Positions 1 to 8,005 of a stretch of DNA of 64,000 nucleotides are shown piece by piece; within the stretch, counting starts at the first letter, position 1; each line of letters starts with the position of its first letter. Source of the stretch: Pseudahrensia aquimaris (GTDB lineage Bacteria > Pseudomonadota > Alphaproteobacteria > Rhizobiales > Rhizobiaceae); assembly GCF_042676045.1 (NCBI RefSeq), contig NZ_JBHTJV010000009.1, positions 496,001 to 560,000 of the forward strand, given 5' to 3'. The position numbers and the translations under genes were made by a program. The notes beneath the pieces were generated by a model that saw only the letters and a program-made list of their open reading frames with translations, searched no databases and was not told the origin of the DNA.

Positions 1-2120
1 TAAGATGCTGACAGCAACTGGCCGTCATCATCGTAGACCGCGTTTTCCAGCATGGCCTGGCCGATGCCCTGGGTGAGGCCGCCATGGACCTGACCTTCCA
101 CAATCATCGGATTGATGATCTTGCCAAAATCGTCCGCTGCCACAAAACGCTCAATCTTGGTCACACCCGTATCGGGATCAACCTCGACTTCGCAGATGTA
201 GCAACCGGCGGGGAAGGTGAAGTTGGACGGATCGTAGAACGCGCCTTCCTTCAGGCCCGGCTCCATGCCTTCTGGCAGGTTGTGGGCGGTGTATGCGCCG
301 AGGCACACTTCGTGCCAGCCAAGCTTCTTGTCGGTGCCTTTGACCAACACTTCGCCGTCCTTGATCTCGATATCGCCTTCCGACGCTTCAAGCAGATGCG
401 CTGCGATTTTCTTGGCTTTGGCCTCCACCTTATCAAGCGCCTTGACGATAGCCGACATGCCGACCGCGCCGGAGCGCGAACCGTATGTGCCCATGCCAAA
501 CTGCACCTTGTCGGTGTCGCCGTGGACGATCTGGACGTTTTCCATCGGCAGACCAAAGCGCTCGTTCACAAGCTGGGCAAACGTCGTTTCATGGCCTTGG
601 CCGTGGCTGTGGGAGCCGGTGAGAATTTCCACCGTGCCGACAGGGTTCACGCGAACTTCCGCCGATTCCCAAAGGCCAACACCAGCGCCAAGCGAGCCAA
701 CCGCCGCAGACGGTGCGATGCCGCAAGCCTCAATGTAGCAGGACATGCCAATGCCGCGCTTCATGCCGTTCTTTTCGGATTCTGCCCGCCGCTTGTCAAA
801 GCCTTTGTAGTCGATGGCTTCCATCGCGGCATCGAGCGAAGCGTTAAAGTCGCCCGCATCGTAACACATGATAACCGGCGTCTGGTGCGGGAATTCCATA
901 ATGAAATTCTGACGGCGCAGATCGGCTGGATCGACACCCAATTCCTTGGCCGCCTTTGTCATTAGACGTTCCAGCAAATAGGTCGCTTCCGGACGGCCAG
1001 CGCCACGATAGGCGTCTACCGGCACGGTGTTGGTATAAACCGTCTTCACGTTGCAGTGGATGTTGGGGATGTTGTATTGGCCCGAGAGCAGCGTCGCATA
1101 GAGATATGTCGGCACGGACGAAGAGAATAGGCTCATATACGCGCCGAGATTTGCAATCGTTTCCACCTTGAGGCCCACGATCTTGTTGTTCTTATCGAAG
1201 CCGATTTTCGCGGTCGACACGTGGTCGCGGCCATGGGCGTCAGTGACAAAGGCTTCCGAGCGGTCCGCCGTCCATTTGACCGCATCAACACCGGCTTTCT
1301 TCGCGGCCCAAAGGCAAACGATTTCTTCCGGGTAAATGTAAATTTTTGCGCCAAAGCCACCACCAACATCGGGGGCGATCACGCGCAATTTGTTTTCTGG
1401 GGCGACATTGTAGAACGCCGAAAGGACCAGCCGCGCCACATGCGGGTTCTGGCTGGTTGTGTGCAGTGTGAAATGGTCTTCTGCGCTGTCGTATTGAGCG
1501 AGCGCCGAGCGCGGCTCCATCGGGTTGGGCGACAGGCGGTTGTTGCGAATGTCGATCTCGACAATCTTGGCTGCACCCTTCAGCGCGTCGTCGGTCGGGG
1601 CTTCTTCGCCGATGTCCCAATCGAAGATGATGTTGTTCTTCGCTTCAGGATGTAGCTGTGGCGCGCCGTCTTTCATGGCGTCCACCGCACTGACAACAGC
1701 GGCCAAAACTTCGTAATCCACCTCAACAGCTTCCGCTGCCGCGCGGGCTTCGTCCAGGCTCTCGGCGATGACCACTGCTACCGCGTCACCCACGTAGCGC
1801 ACGTATTCGGTAGCAAGCGCCGACCATGCGCCCATGTTCATAGGCGAGCCGTCCTTGGAATGGACCATCCAGCCGCAAATGATGTTGCCGATGCCGTCGC
1901 CGGTTAGTTGCTTGCCGTCAAACACACCTGCCACGCCGGGCATGGCCTCGGCTGCGGACTTGTCGATGCCATTGATTTTCGCGTGGGCGTGGGGCGAGCG
2001 GACGAAGGCCGCATAGTGCATGCCCGCGACCTTGAAGTCGTCCGTATAACGGCCCTTGCCAGTGATGAATCTCTTGTCTTCCTTGCGCAACACGCGTGCG
2101 CCAATTCCTTCAATTCCCAT
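1..2120 (-). CDS. Xanthine dehydrogenase-family molybdopterin subunit (form II CoxL-like), C-terminus cut by window edge
   Basis: This is the large, molybdenum-cofactor-binding catalytic subunit of an aerobic carbon-monoxide-dehydrogenase-like hydroxylase. About 706 of the roughly 780-790 residues usual for the family are present; the C-terminus lies beyond the left edge. The N-terminus reads MGIEGIGARVLRKEDKRFITG, typical of CoxL relatives. An AYRGAGR motif at residues 370-376 (positions 993-1013) marks form II; form I, the proven CO oxidases, carries AYxCSFR instead. The ATG at 2118-2120 is preceded by a strong GAGGAGG ribosome site. The 2Fe-2S subunit lies just upstream in the same direction, and a FAD subunit would be expected to the left. 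The real substrate of form II enzymes is often not CO, so I leave it open. Confidence 0.9.
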   Translation of the reverse strand, partial: MGIEGIGARVLRKEDKRFITGKGRYTDDFKVAGMHYAAFVRSPHAHAKINGIDKSAAEAMPGVAGVFDGKQLTGDGIGNIICGWMVHSKDGSPMNMGAWSALATEYVRYVGDAVAVVIAESLDEARAAAEAVEVDYEVLAAVVSAVDAMKDGAPQLHPEAKNNIIFDWDIGEEAPTDDALKGAAKIVEIDIRNNRLSPNPMEPRSALAQYDSAEDHFTLHTTSQNPHVARLVLSAFYNVAPENKLRVIAPDVGGGFGAKIYIYPEEIVCLWAAKKAGVDAVKWTADRSEAFVTDAHGRDHVSTAKIGFDKNNKIVGLKVETIANLGAYMSLFSSSVPTYLYATLLSGQYNIPNIHCNVKTVYTNTVPVDAYRGAGRPEATYLLERLMTKAAKELGVDPADLRRQNFIMEFPHQTPVIMCYDAGDFNASLDAAMEAIDYKGFDKRRAESEKNGMKRGIGMSCYIEACGIAPSAAVGSLGAGVGLWESAEVRVNPVGTVEILTGSHSHGQGHETTFAQLVNERFGLPMENVQIVHGDTDKVQFGMGTYGSRSGAVGMSAIVKALDKVEAKAKKIAAHLLEASEGDIEIKDGEVLVKGTDKKLGWHEVCLGAYTAHNLPEGMEPGLKEGAFYDPSNFTFPAGCYICEVEVDPDTGVTKIERFVAADDFGKIINPMIVEGQVHGGLTQGIGQAMLENAVYDDDGQLLSAS

Positions 2121-2158
2121 TCGTCGTTCCTCCTCATATTGGGTTCGCTCACGCTATC

Positions 2159-2219
2159 GGGCTGTTGCCCTGCGCTCCGCGGGGGCGGCGCAACTGGCGC
2201 CGGACGGGGCTTGCCCGTC
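2159..2219 (-). repeat. Three tandem small hairpins between coxS-like and coxL-like genes
   Basis: The 115-base gap between the small and large subunit genes holds three consecutive perfect inverted repeats: GGGC/GCCC at 2159-2170, GGCGC/GCGCC at 2187-2201 and GACGGG/CCCGTC at 2203-2219. They would fold in the shared mRNA. No T-tract follows, so they are not ordinary terminators. They may stabilise the mRNA or tune the ratio of the two subunits; that role is inference. Confidence 0.5.
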
Positions 2220-2235
2220 TTGTCATTTACAAAAC

Positions 2236-2727
2236 TTATTCAGCAGCCTGTTTAGCGCTTTCGCCCATGGCAGCAGCGCCAGCGGCGATTGATTTGACGA
2301 TGTTGTGGTAGCCCGTGCAGCGGCAGATATTGCCTTCAAGCTCGGCGCGGATTGTCTTTTCGTCGAGATTGGGACCATGACGGTTCACCATATCAACGGC
2401 GGCCATAATCATGCCCGGTGTGCAGAAACCACATTGTAGGCCGTGGTTTTCGCGGAACGCAGCCTGCATCGGGTGCAGATCATCGTTTCCTGCCAGACCT
2501 TCAATCGTCGTTACTTCGCTGCCTGAGGCTTGCACGGCCAGCACGGTGCAGGATTTGACGGCCTTGCCATCAATATGCACCACGCAAGCGCCACACTGCG
2601 ATGTGTCGCAGCCAACATGGGTTCCTGTCAGGTTGCGCTGTTCGCGGATATAATCAACCAGCAACATCCGGTCTTCGACATTGGCGGAAGTCGCCTTGCC
2701 GTTCACGGTGATTTCTACTTTGGACAT
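2236..2727 (-). CDS. (2Fe-2S)-binding subunit of molybdenum hydroxylase (CoxS-like)
   Basis: This 163-residue electron-transfer subunit passes electrons from the molybdenum centre to the FAD subunit. It carries the plant-type ferredoxin cluster motif (GCDTSQCGACVVHI, then a fourth Cys in KSCT) in the first half. The family's second helical 2Fe-2S domain follows, with CGFCTPG and NICRCTGY. The length matches CoxS/XdhC relatives. The start at 2727 (MSKVEITVNGK) is chosen over an upstream in-frame ATG because homologues begin there and a GGGAGAG ribosome site precedes it. It is the first gene of a leftward operon with the CoxL-like gene. Confidence 0.93.
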   Translation of the reverse strand: MSKVEITVNGKATSANVEDRMLLVDYIREQRNLTGTHVGCDTSQCGACVVHIDGKAVKSCTVLAVQASGSEVTTIEGLAGNDDLHPMQAAFRENHGLQCGFCTPGMIMAAVDMVNRHGPNLDEKTIRAELEGNICRCTGYHNIVKSIAAGAAAMGESAKQAAE

Positions 2728-2929
2728 ATGTAAGTCTCTCCCTGTGATACACGGGGTTGCCAACGGGTAAACCGCGCTACAACCAATTCCTCCATGCGGA
2801 GTGTATGGTTGTCTTTTGCTTGCTGGCAAGGGCTTGATGTGTCGCGGCGGGGCGATGGTGGCCTACAGTTTGAAAAAACCTTTCTGCATACCCACTTGAA
2901 CGAGAAGAGGCCGACCAAGGACAAACCAA

Positions 2930-3241
2930 ACGAGCGAAAAAATCACCGTCAATGTGCCGCACAAACTCACCAAAGAGGGCGCACACGAGAAAATCGACAA
3001 GGGATTCGCGAAAGTTCAAGAACAGATCGGTGGCAAGGGCGTTGCGGTGGAACAGTCTTGGGATGGCGACATAATGAGTTTCACCGCCGGAGCCATGGGC
3101 CAAAAGCTTAGCGGACGGCTGACCGTTATGGATGACAAGGTTCACATCGAAGTCGACCTGCCTTGGCTGCTGGCCAAGCTGTCTGGCACCGTGAAAGAAA
3201 AACTGGCGCAAGGCACGAAACTGTTGCTGGAGAAAAAGTGA
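2930..3241 (+). CDS. Polyhydroxyalkanoic acid system family protein, apparent ACG start
   Basis: This small protein resembles the PHA_gran_rgn family of short proteins found with polyhydroxyalkanoate granule genes; its biochemical role is poorly known. The body from residue 9 (VPHKLTKEGAHEKI) to the lysine-rich end is a confident match in style and length. The first conventional start in frame is GTG at 2954, but the frame stays open upstream. An ACG at 2930 would give TSEKITVNVPHKL, matching the usual family N-terminus. An AAGGA ribosome site at 2917-2921 sits 8 bases before that ACG, and no ATG, GTG or TTG exists between the upstream stop at 2897 and 2954. The start is therefore either a rare ACG or a mutated ATG. 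No other PHA genes are adjacent. Confidence 0.75.
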   Translation, partial: TSEKITVNVPHKLTKEGAHEKIDKGFAKVQEQIGGKGVAVEQSWDGDIMSFTAGAMGQKLSGRLTVMDDKVHIEVDLPWLLAKLSGTVKEKLAQGTKLLLEKK

Positions 3242-3262
3242 GCGATTATCTGTATCGCATTC

Positions 3263-3335
3263 ATGCAAAGAAAACGGTCGAAATTTTGCGATGGTCGGGC
3301 TATATGTAAAGAAAATTAGGGAATCTTTGCATATA
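3263..3335 (+). promoter_or_regulatory. Probable fic promoter with repeated ATGCAAAG operator
   Basis: The octamer ATG(C/T)AAAG occurs three times: forward at 3263-3270 and 3304-3311, and inverted (CTTTGCAT) at 3325-3332. The last two form an imperfect inverted repeat spanning 3301-3335. A promoter-like pair, TCGAAA at 3278-3283 and TATATG at 3301-3306 with a 17-base spacer, overlaps it. The layout suits repression by a bound protein, possibly the winged-helix C-terminus of the Fic protein itself. This is inference from pattern only. Confidence 0.45.
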
Positions 3336-3341
3336 AAATCG

Positions 3342-4424
3342 ATGTTGAAAGAAACTTACACAATCCCAAGCTTACCGCTAACCCTCGATTTTGAGACGCT
3401 GACGGTCTTGAAAGCGCTGAAAAATGCCTCTCGCAGTCTAGCTGAGGTCAAAGGCCGTGCGCCTGTCATACCCAACCAAGCTATTTTGATCGACACACTG
3501 TCTTTGCAGGAAGCCAAAGACAGTTCGGAAATTGAAAACATCGTAACCACCAACGATGAGTTGTTCAAAGGCGCACCTGAAAAAGACATCGCATTAGCAG
3601 GCCCCGCAAAAGAGGTAGCTATGTATCGGGACGCCATGCGCCATGGCTTTAATGCATTGACCGACACTGGGCTTATTACTAACCGCACAATTATTGAAAT
3701 GTTTCGAATGCTCAAAAACCGCAATGATGGTTTCAGAACTTTGCCGGGAACAGCTCTCACAAACAACAACGGCGATATAATCTATGTGCCCCCTCAAATT
3801 CCTTCTGAGGTTGCGGATCGAATGAGCGAGCTTGAAGCTTATATTAATCAAGAAGATGACCTTGATCCGCTTATCAAGATGGCAATTGTCCATCATCAGT
3901 TTGAGAGCATTCACCCTTTTCCTGATGGCAATGGCCGCGTAGGCCGCATGCTAAATGTCCTCTACCTTACCAAGGCTGGGCTCCTAGGAACGCCCATTTT
4001 ATATATGAGCCGAGGGATCAACCGATCAAAAGGTGAATACTATAGGCTTCTCCAAGCGGTTCGAGAGGACAACGCATGGGAAGATTGGGTCGTGTATTTG
4101 CTCAACATTGTTGATGATACGGCAAAACTAACGCTTGAATTGATCGAAGGCATCCGAAAACTCATGGCCGATTTCAAACGGCTCATCCGGCAAAACCATC
4201 CTAAGGTCTATTCGCAGGATCTGGTGAATAATCTATTCCGCCACCCCTATACCCGAATTGAGTTTGTCATGACTGAACTCAACGTCTCACGACCAACGGC
4301 AACATCATACCTTGAAAGACTAGCTGCCGATCCCGAATTGCGAGTAGAAAAAATGACTGAAGGCCGTAACAATTATTACGTTAACATGGCCCTCTTTGAG
4401 CTGTTGGCAGTTGATCGTAGCTAG
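3342..4424 (+). CDS. Fic family protein (class II AMPylase) with C-terminal winged helix
   Basis: Fic enzymes transfer AMP, or another phosphate-containing moiety, from a nucleotide to hydroxyl side chains. This 360-residue protein has a Fic_N-type N-terminal domain and the intact catalytic loop HPFPDGNGRVGR at about residues 191-202. SSEIEN at about 61-66 fits the (S/T)xxxE(G/N) inhibitory motif and makes it class II, autoinhibited from the N-terminal side. The last 80 residues (VMTELNVSRPTATSYLERL region) look like a winged helix-turn-helix. The ATG at 3342 gives the usual N-terminus; an ATG at 3291 is also in frame, and neither has a clear ribosome site. The gene is visibly richer in A+T than its neighbours, which suggests lateral acquisition. 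No separate antitoxin gene is visible. Confidence 0.88.
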   Translation: MLKETYTIPSLPLTLDFETLTVLKALKNASRSLAEVKGRAPVIPNQAILIDTLSLQEAKDSSEIENIVTTNDELFKGAPEKDIALAGPAKEVAMYRDAMRHGFNALTDTGLITNRTIIEMFRMLKNRNDGFRTLPGTALTNNNGDIIYVPPQIPSEVADRMSELEAYINQEDDLDPLIKMAIVHHQFESIHPFPDGNGRVGRMLNVLYLTKAGLLGTPILYMSRGINRSKGEYYRLLQAVREDNAWEDWVVYLLNIVDDTAKLTLELIEGIRKLMADFKRLIRQNHPKVYSQDLVNNLFRHPYTRIEFVMTELNVSRPTATSYLERLAADPELRVEKMTEGRNNYYVNMALFELLAVDRS

Positions 4425-4561
4425 CTTGCTCCACGCCGCTGAGTCCAGTTCGCCTCATCCCGTAGCACCACGACTTTTGGGCGTTGCCTTCGTAGGCTGG
4501 AGAACTGTAAATCACGCATCACCTGAGATGTTTTGCGTATATCCAGCAAAGGGCCTTCTTT

Positions 4562-5560
4562 ATGATCGAAACTCCCTATCTTCTTTTCCTAGGCGATGCG
4601 CCGGACCGTTTGGCGGCCAAGGTCGCTCAGGGCATCAAGGATTGGCGTCCTGAATTGTGCGTTGGTCAATACCGCATGGACGGCTGCAACGCCGATATGG
4701 GGCTGACAGACATGACGCTGGACGAGGCTCTGGCCGCCGGTGCGAAAACGCTAGTCATCGGCGTTGCAAACCGTGGTGGCTACATTTCGGATTCCTGGCG
4801 TGCAGTGCTGAAAGAGGCGCTTGAGAAGGGCTTCGATATCGCATCCGGTCTGCACAACCTGTTGCGGGATGAGCAAGATCTCGTATCGGTTGCCGATATG
4901 AACGAGCGCACACTGCACGATGTGCGCGTGCCGACGATTGCTTATCCCATCGCCAGTGGTGTGAAGCGCGCGGGCAAGCGCTGTCTGGCTGTTGGCACGG
5001 ATTGTTCGGTCGGTAAAATGTATACCGCGCTTTGCATGGAAAAAGTGATGCGCGAACGGAACATGAAAGCCACATTCCGCGCGACTGGCCAGACCGGAAT
5101 TTTGGTCACGGGCAGCGGCGTGCCGCTGGATGCGGTGATCGCGGACTTCATGGCCGGATCGATCGAATGGCTCACACCGGACAACGATGAAGACCATTGG
5201 GATCTCATTGAAGGCCAAGGGTCGCTTTACCATGCATCTTACTCTGGCGTGACGCTGGCGCTGATCCACGGCGGCCAACCAGATGCGCTGGTTCTGTGCC
5301 ACGAGCCAACCCGCGAACACATGCGCGGCCTGCCGGATTATCAGCAACCTTCGCTGGAAGAGTTGCGCGACACGGCGCTGATTATGGCGCGAGTGGTGAA
5401 TCCAGATGTGAAGGTGGTTGGTATCTCTATCAATACACAACATTTATCGGAAGAAGACGCCAAGGCGCTTTGCGCGGAAACTGAAGCCAGAATGGGTCTG
5501 CCTACAGTTGATCCTTTCCGCCATGGTGCGGAGCGTTTGGTGGATGCTTTGGTCGCCTGA
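4562..5560 (+). CDS. dgcN: N-acetyltransferase DgcN (DUF1611 family), D-glutamate catabolism
   Basis: This 332-residue DUF1611-family protein has a P-loop-like segment (VGTDCSVGKMYTAL, about residues 142-155). The family member DgcN is described as acetylating D-glutamate to N-acetyl-D-glutamate. The assignment rests on family resemblance plus context: the next gene is an enolase-superfamily racemase of the DgcA type, starting in the 1-base overlap TGATG, and then comes a D-amino-acid transaminase. A ribosome site AAAGGG precedes the ATG at good spacing. It appears to be the first gene of a rightward operon. Without the neighbours it would be called a DUF1611 protein of unknown function. Confidence 0.82.
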   Translation: MIETPYLLFLGDAPDRLAAKVAQGIKDWRPELCVGQYRMDGCNADMGLTDMTLDEALAAGAKTLVIGVANRGGYISDSWRAVLKEALEKGFDIASGLHNLLRDEQDLVSVADMNERTLHDVRVPTIAYPIASGVKRAGKRCLAVGTDCSVGKMYTALCMEKVMRERNMKATFRATGQTGILVTGSGVPLDAVIADFMAGSIEWLTPDNDEDHWDLIEGQGSLYHASYSGVTLALIHGGQPDALVLCHEPTREHMRGLPDYQQPSLEELRDTALIMARVVNPDVKVVGISINTQHLSEEDAKALCAETEARMGLPTVDPFRHGAERLVDALVA

Positions 5561-6543
5561 TGCATCTTACTCTCACTGTAGAAGAAACCGTCTTCGCGCT
5601 CGCCGAAGTATTCACCATTTCTCGAGGCTCGCGCACGCAAGCGCGGGTCGTGACGGTTTCGCTCACTGATGGCACGCATACGGGCATGGGCGAAAGTGTG
5701 CCTTATGGACGGTATGGCGAGACGGTCGAAGGCGTGATCGAGACGATCCATTCTTTGGCGAATGACTTTGCCAATGGTTTGGACCGTGCGGCCCTGCAAG
5801 ATCGCCTTAACGGCGGTGCCGCTCGCAATGCGCTTGATTGCGCACTTTGGGATCTAGAAGCCAAGCGGGCAGGCAAGCGGGTTTGGGACTTGGCAGGATT
5901 GCCCGCGCCCGGCCCGGAAATCACGGCCTATACGCTGTCGCTGGCTGAGCCCGATGTGATGAAAGCCAAGGCGGCTGAACATTCATGGCGACCGCTCTTG
6001 AAAGTGAAGCTCGGCGGCGAGGGCGACATGGCGCGGCTGGAGGCCGTTCGCGCCGGTGCGCCCAAGACCGACATCATCATTGATGCTAATGAGGGTTGGG
6101 ACGCCGATACCTACAACACGCTGGCCCCTGTTCTGGTCGAGCTCGGCGTGAAGATGGTCGAACAGCCTATGCCTGCGGGCGAGGACGAATCCTTGCGCGG
6201 TCTGAAGCGCGTCCTGCCCGTATGTGCGGATGAATCCTGCCACGACCGTGCTTCGCTGCCAGACCTTGCGGGCAAATACGATATGGTCAACATCAAGCTG
6301 GACAAGACCGGCGGTCTGACCGAAGCACTGCTTCTGAAAGCCGAAGCCGAAAAACAGGGTTTTGCCATCATGACCGGCTGCATGGTCGGCTCATCGCTTG
6401 CCATGGCGCCTGCGACACTGGTGGCGCAGGGTTGTGCCTATACCGATCTGGACGGACCGCTGCTTCTGGCCGAAGATCGTTCCACACCACTGCAATTCGA
6501 CAAGGCCGGCGTTCACCCGCCACGGCCTGAACTTTGGGGTTAG
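5560..6543 (+). CDS. dgcA: N-acetyl-D-glutamate racemase DgcA / dipeptide epimerase-like enolase-superfamily enzyme
   Basis: This 327-residue member of the muconate-lactonizing/dipeptide-epimerase branch of the enolase superfamily has the catalytic KxK pair in LLKVKLGG. The metal ligands follow in order (IIDANEGW, MVEQPMP, CADESCH), and the second catalytic lysine is in NIKLDKTGG. Such enzymes racemise at the carbon next to a carboxylate. With DgcN immediately upstream, translationally coupled by TGATG, the likely reaction is N-acetyl-D-glutamate to N-acetyl-L-glutamate. A dipeptide epimerase acting on L-Ala-D/L-Glu from peptidoglycan is the main alternative, and the two cannot be told apart by motif alone. 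Confidence 0.83.
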   Translation: MHLTLTVEETVFALAEVFTISRGSRTQARVVTVSLTDGTHTGMGESVPYGRYGETVEGVIETIHSLANDFANGLDRAALQDRLNGGAARNALDCALWDLEAKRAGKRVWDLAGLPAPGPEITAYTLSLAEPDVMKAKAAEHSWRPLLKVKLGGEGDMARLEAVRAGAPKTDIIIDANEGWDADTYNTLAPVLVELGVKMVEQPMPAGEDESLRGLKRVLPVCADESCHDRASLPDLAGKYDMVNIKLDKTGGLTEALLLKAEAEKQGFAIMTGCMVGSSLAMAPATLVAQGCAYTDLDGPLLLAEDRSTPLQFDKAGVHPPRPELWG

Positions 6544-6547
6544 ATTC

Positions 6548-7402
6548 ATGCGTACTGTCTATGTGAACGGCGATTACCTGCCGGAAAACGAAGCCACCGT
6601 TTCCATCTTTGATCGCGGTTTTCTGTTTGCCGATGGAATCTACGAAGTCACAACCGTGGTCGACGGCAAGCTGATCGGCTTTGACGGTCACATCAAGCGT
6701 CTTCAGCGTTCCGCCGATGAGTTGAAGATGAACATTAAAGTGGATGAACCTGAAATGCTGGAAATCCACCGTGAACTGGTCAAGCGCAACAATCTCGACC
6801 AAGGCATGATTTATCTGCAATACACACGCGGCAATCCGGGCGACCGGGACTTCGCCTTCCCGCCGGAAGACACCAAGCCAACGCTGGTGATGTTCACGCA
6901 GGAGAAGAAGGTTGTCGGCACTGCGGTTGAGGAAAATGGCCTGAAAGTTGTCACGCTGGAAGACTTGCGGTGGGGTCGCCGCGATATCAAAACCGTGCAG
7001 CTGCTTTACCCATCGCTTGCCAAGATGGAAGCCAAGGCGCGTGGCGCGGACGATGCGTGGATGGTGCAGGACGGGTTCGTCACCGAAGGCACGTCCAACA
7101 ACGCCTATATCGTGAAGGATGGCACCATCATTACCCGCCACCTGTCGAACGACATTCTCCACGGCATCACCCGCAAGAGCATTCTGGCCTGCGCGCAACT
7201 TTTGCAGATGAAGGTTGAGGAACGACCCTTCACGGTAGACGAGGCCTACGCAGCCGACGAGGCTTTCGCCACTTCTGCGTCGGGTTTTGCCAATCCGATT
7301 GTCGAGATTGACGGCAAGAAAGTCGGCTCCGGCAAGCCGGGTGAAGTGTCGGCCAAGCTGCGCGAACTCTATATCGAAGAAAACATGAAAGCGGCCGTTT
7401 GA
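6548..7402 (+). CDS. dat: D-amino-acid transaminase (class IV PLP aminotransferase)
   Basis: This 284-residue fold-type IV PLP aminotransferase resembles D-alanine aminotransferase. The N-terminus MRTVYVNGDYLPENEATVSI and FDRGFLFADGIYEV are characteristic. The PLP lysine is the K of RRDIKTVQLL, and the phosphate-binding EGTSNN segment is intact. It would move amino groups from D-amino acids onto 2-oxoglutarate to make D-glutamate, which DgcN and DgcA upstream can convert to the L-form. The ATG at 6548 lies 4 bases after the dgcA stop and fits the family start better than longer in-frame readings. Branched-chain or aminodeoxychorismate activity is possible but less consistent with the neighbours. 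Confidence 0.88.
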   Translation: MRTVYVNGDYLPENEATVSIFDRGFLFADGIYEVTTVVDGKLIGFDGHIKRLQRSADELKMNIKVDEPEMLEIHRELVKRNNLDQGMIYLQYTRGNPGDRDFAFPPEDTKPTLVMFTQEKKVVGTAVEENGLKVVTLEDLRWGRRDIKTVQLLYPSLAKMEAKARGADDAWMVQDGFVTEGTSNNAYIVKDGTIITRHLSNDILHGITRKSILACAQLLQMKVEERPFTVDEAYAADEAFATSASGFANPIVEIDGKKVGSGKPGEVSAKLRELYIEENMKAAV

Positions 7403-7899
7403 GGCGGGCACGCGCGCAGGGTGTCTTTACCGTTGGTCCGGTTGGAAACGGCCATGTGTCCATCGGGCCGAGACCCATGGCGGAAGGGCTGGACGATTGG
7501 TGCGATGCCTTGCGGATGGCGGGCGTGCATCACGTGGTTTCGCTGATCGAAGACAGCGAAGTTGCGCGCTACGGTCTGGCTGATGAAGATGCGGTGCTAG
7601 CCGAAAACGGGATCGGGTTTGAGCGTTTTCCGGTTGACGATTTTGACATTCCCGATGCGGGTGCCTTCCAAAATCTGATCACTGCCCTGAGCGAGAAACT
7701 CGCCAGTGGAAAGCACGTTTTCCTCCACTGCGCTGGCGGCGTTGGCCGCGCCGGAACCACCGCCTCATGTTTGCTGATCGCCCATGGTTGGCAAGCCGAT
7801 CAAGCGATGAAAGACGTGAGCGCGGCGCGAGGAGAAAAGTGCCCCGAGACCATTGAGCAGGTTGCCTTCATTCGCAGGTTCAATCCGTTGCAACCTTAA
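7399..7899 (+). CDS. Dual-specificity / tyrosine phosphatase-like protein
   Basis: This small 166-residue protein has the phosphatase P-loop HCAGGVGRAGT (the CX5R signature) and an upstream candidate general-acid aspartate in DDFDIPDAG. It would be a cytoplasmic cysteine phosphatase of the dual-specificity type. The substrate is unknown. The proposed start is TTG at 7399, overlapping the transaminase stop by 4 bases, which implies coupling to the D-amino-acid operon. A GTG at about 7456 is an alternative start. Why a phosphatase should accompany D-glutamate genes is not explained by anything in the sequence; it may only be a passenger. Confidence 0.8.
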   Translation: MRRARAQGVFTVGPVGNGHVSIGPRPMAEGLDDWCDALRMAGVHHVVSLIEDSEVARYGLADEDAVLAENGIGFERFPVDDFDIPDAGAFQNLITALSEKLASGKHVFLHCAGGVGRAGTTASCLLIAHGWQADQAMKDVSAARGEKCPETIEQVAFIRRFNPLQP

Positions 7900-8005
7900 A
7901 CTGGTTTTCCCGAACCGTAGATCGCAGCGAAACTATTGCATCCGGCACCTTTGCGAAGAACACACTCACTGATACGTTTGCTGCATTGTTCATGGGGCAG
8001 ACCAA

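Noticed and set aside
2780..2811. Hairpin CAACCA...TGGTTG before TCTTTTG as a terminator
   Set aside because: The stem is broken by internal loops and the T-run is interrupted, and no plus-strand gene ends there.
2794..3111. Plus-strand open frame overlapping the PHA-system gene
   Set aside because: It is a different frame from the recognisable protein and its sequence is arginine-rich without family resemblance.
6368..7411. 347-residue open frame on the minus strand
   Set aside because: It is opposite the well-supported D-amino-acid transaminase and shows no domain pattern.
7900..8005. Cobalamin riboswitch before the B12-dependent dehalogenase
   Set aside because: The gap is only 106 bases and no B12-box-like conserved core is visible.
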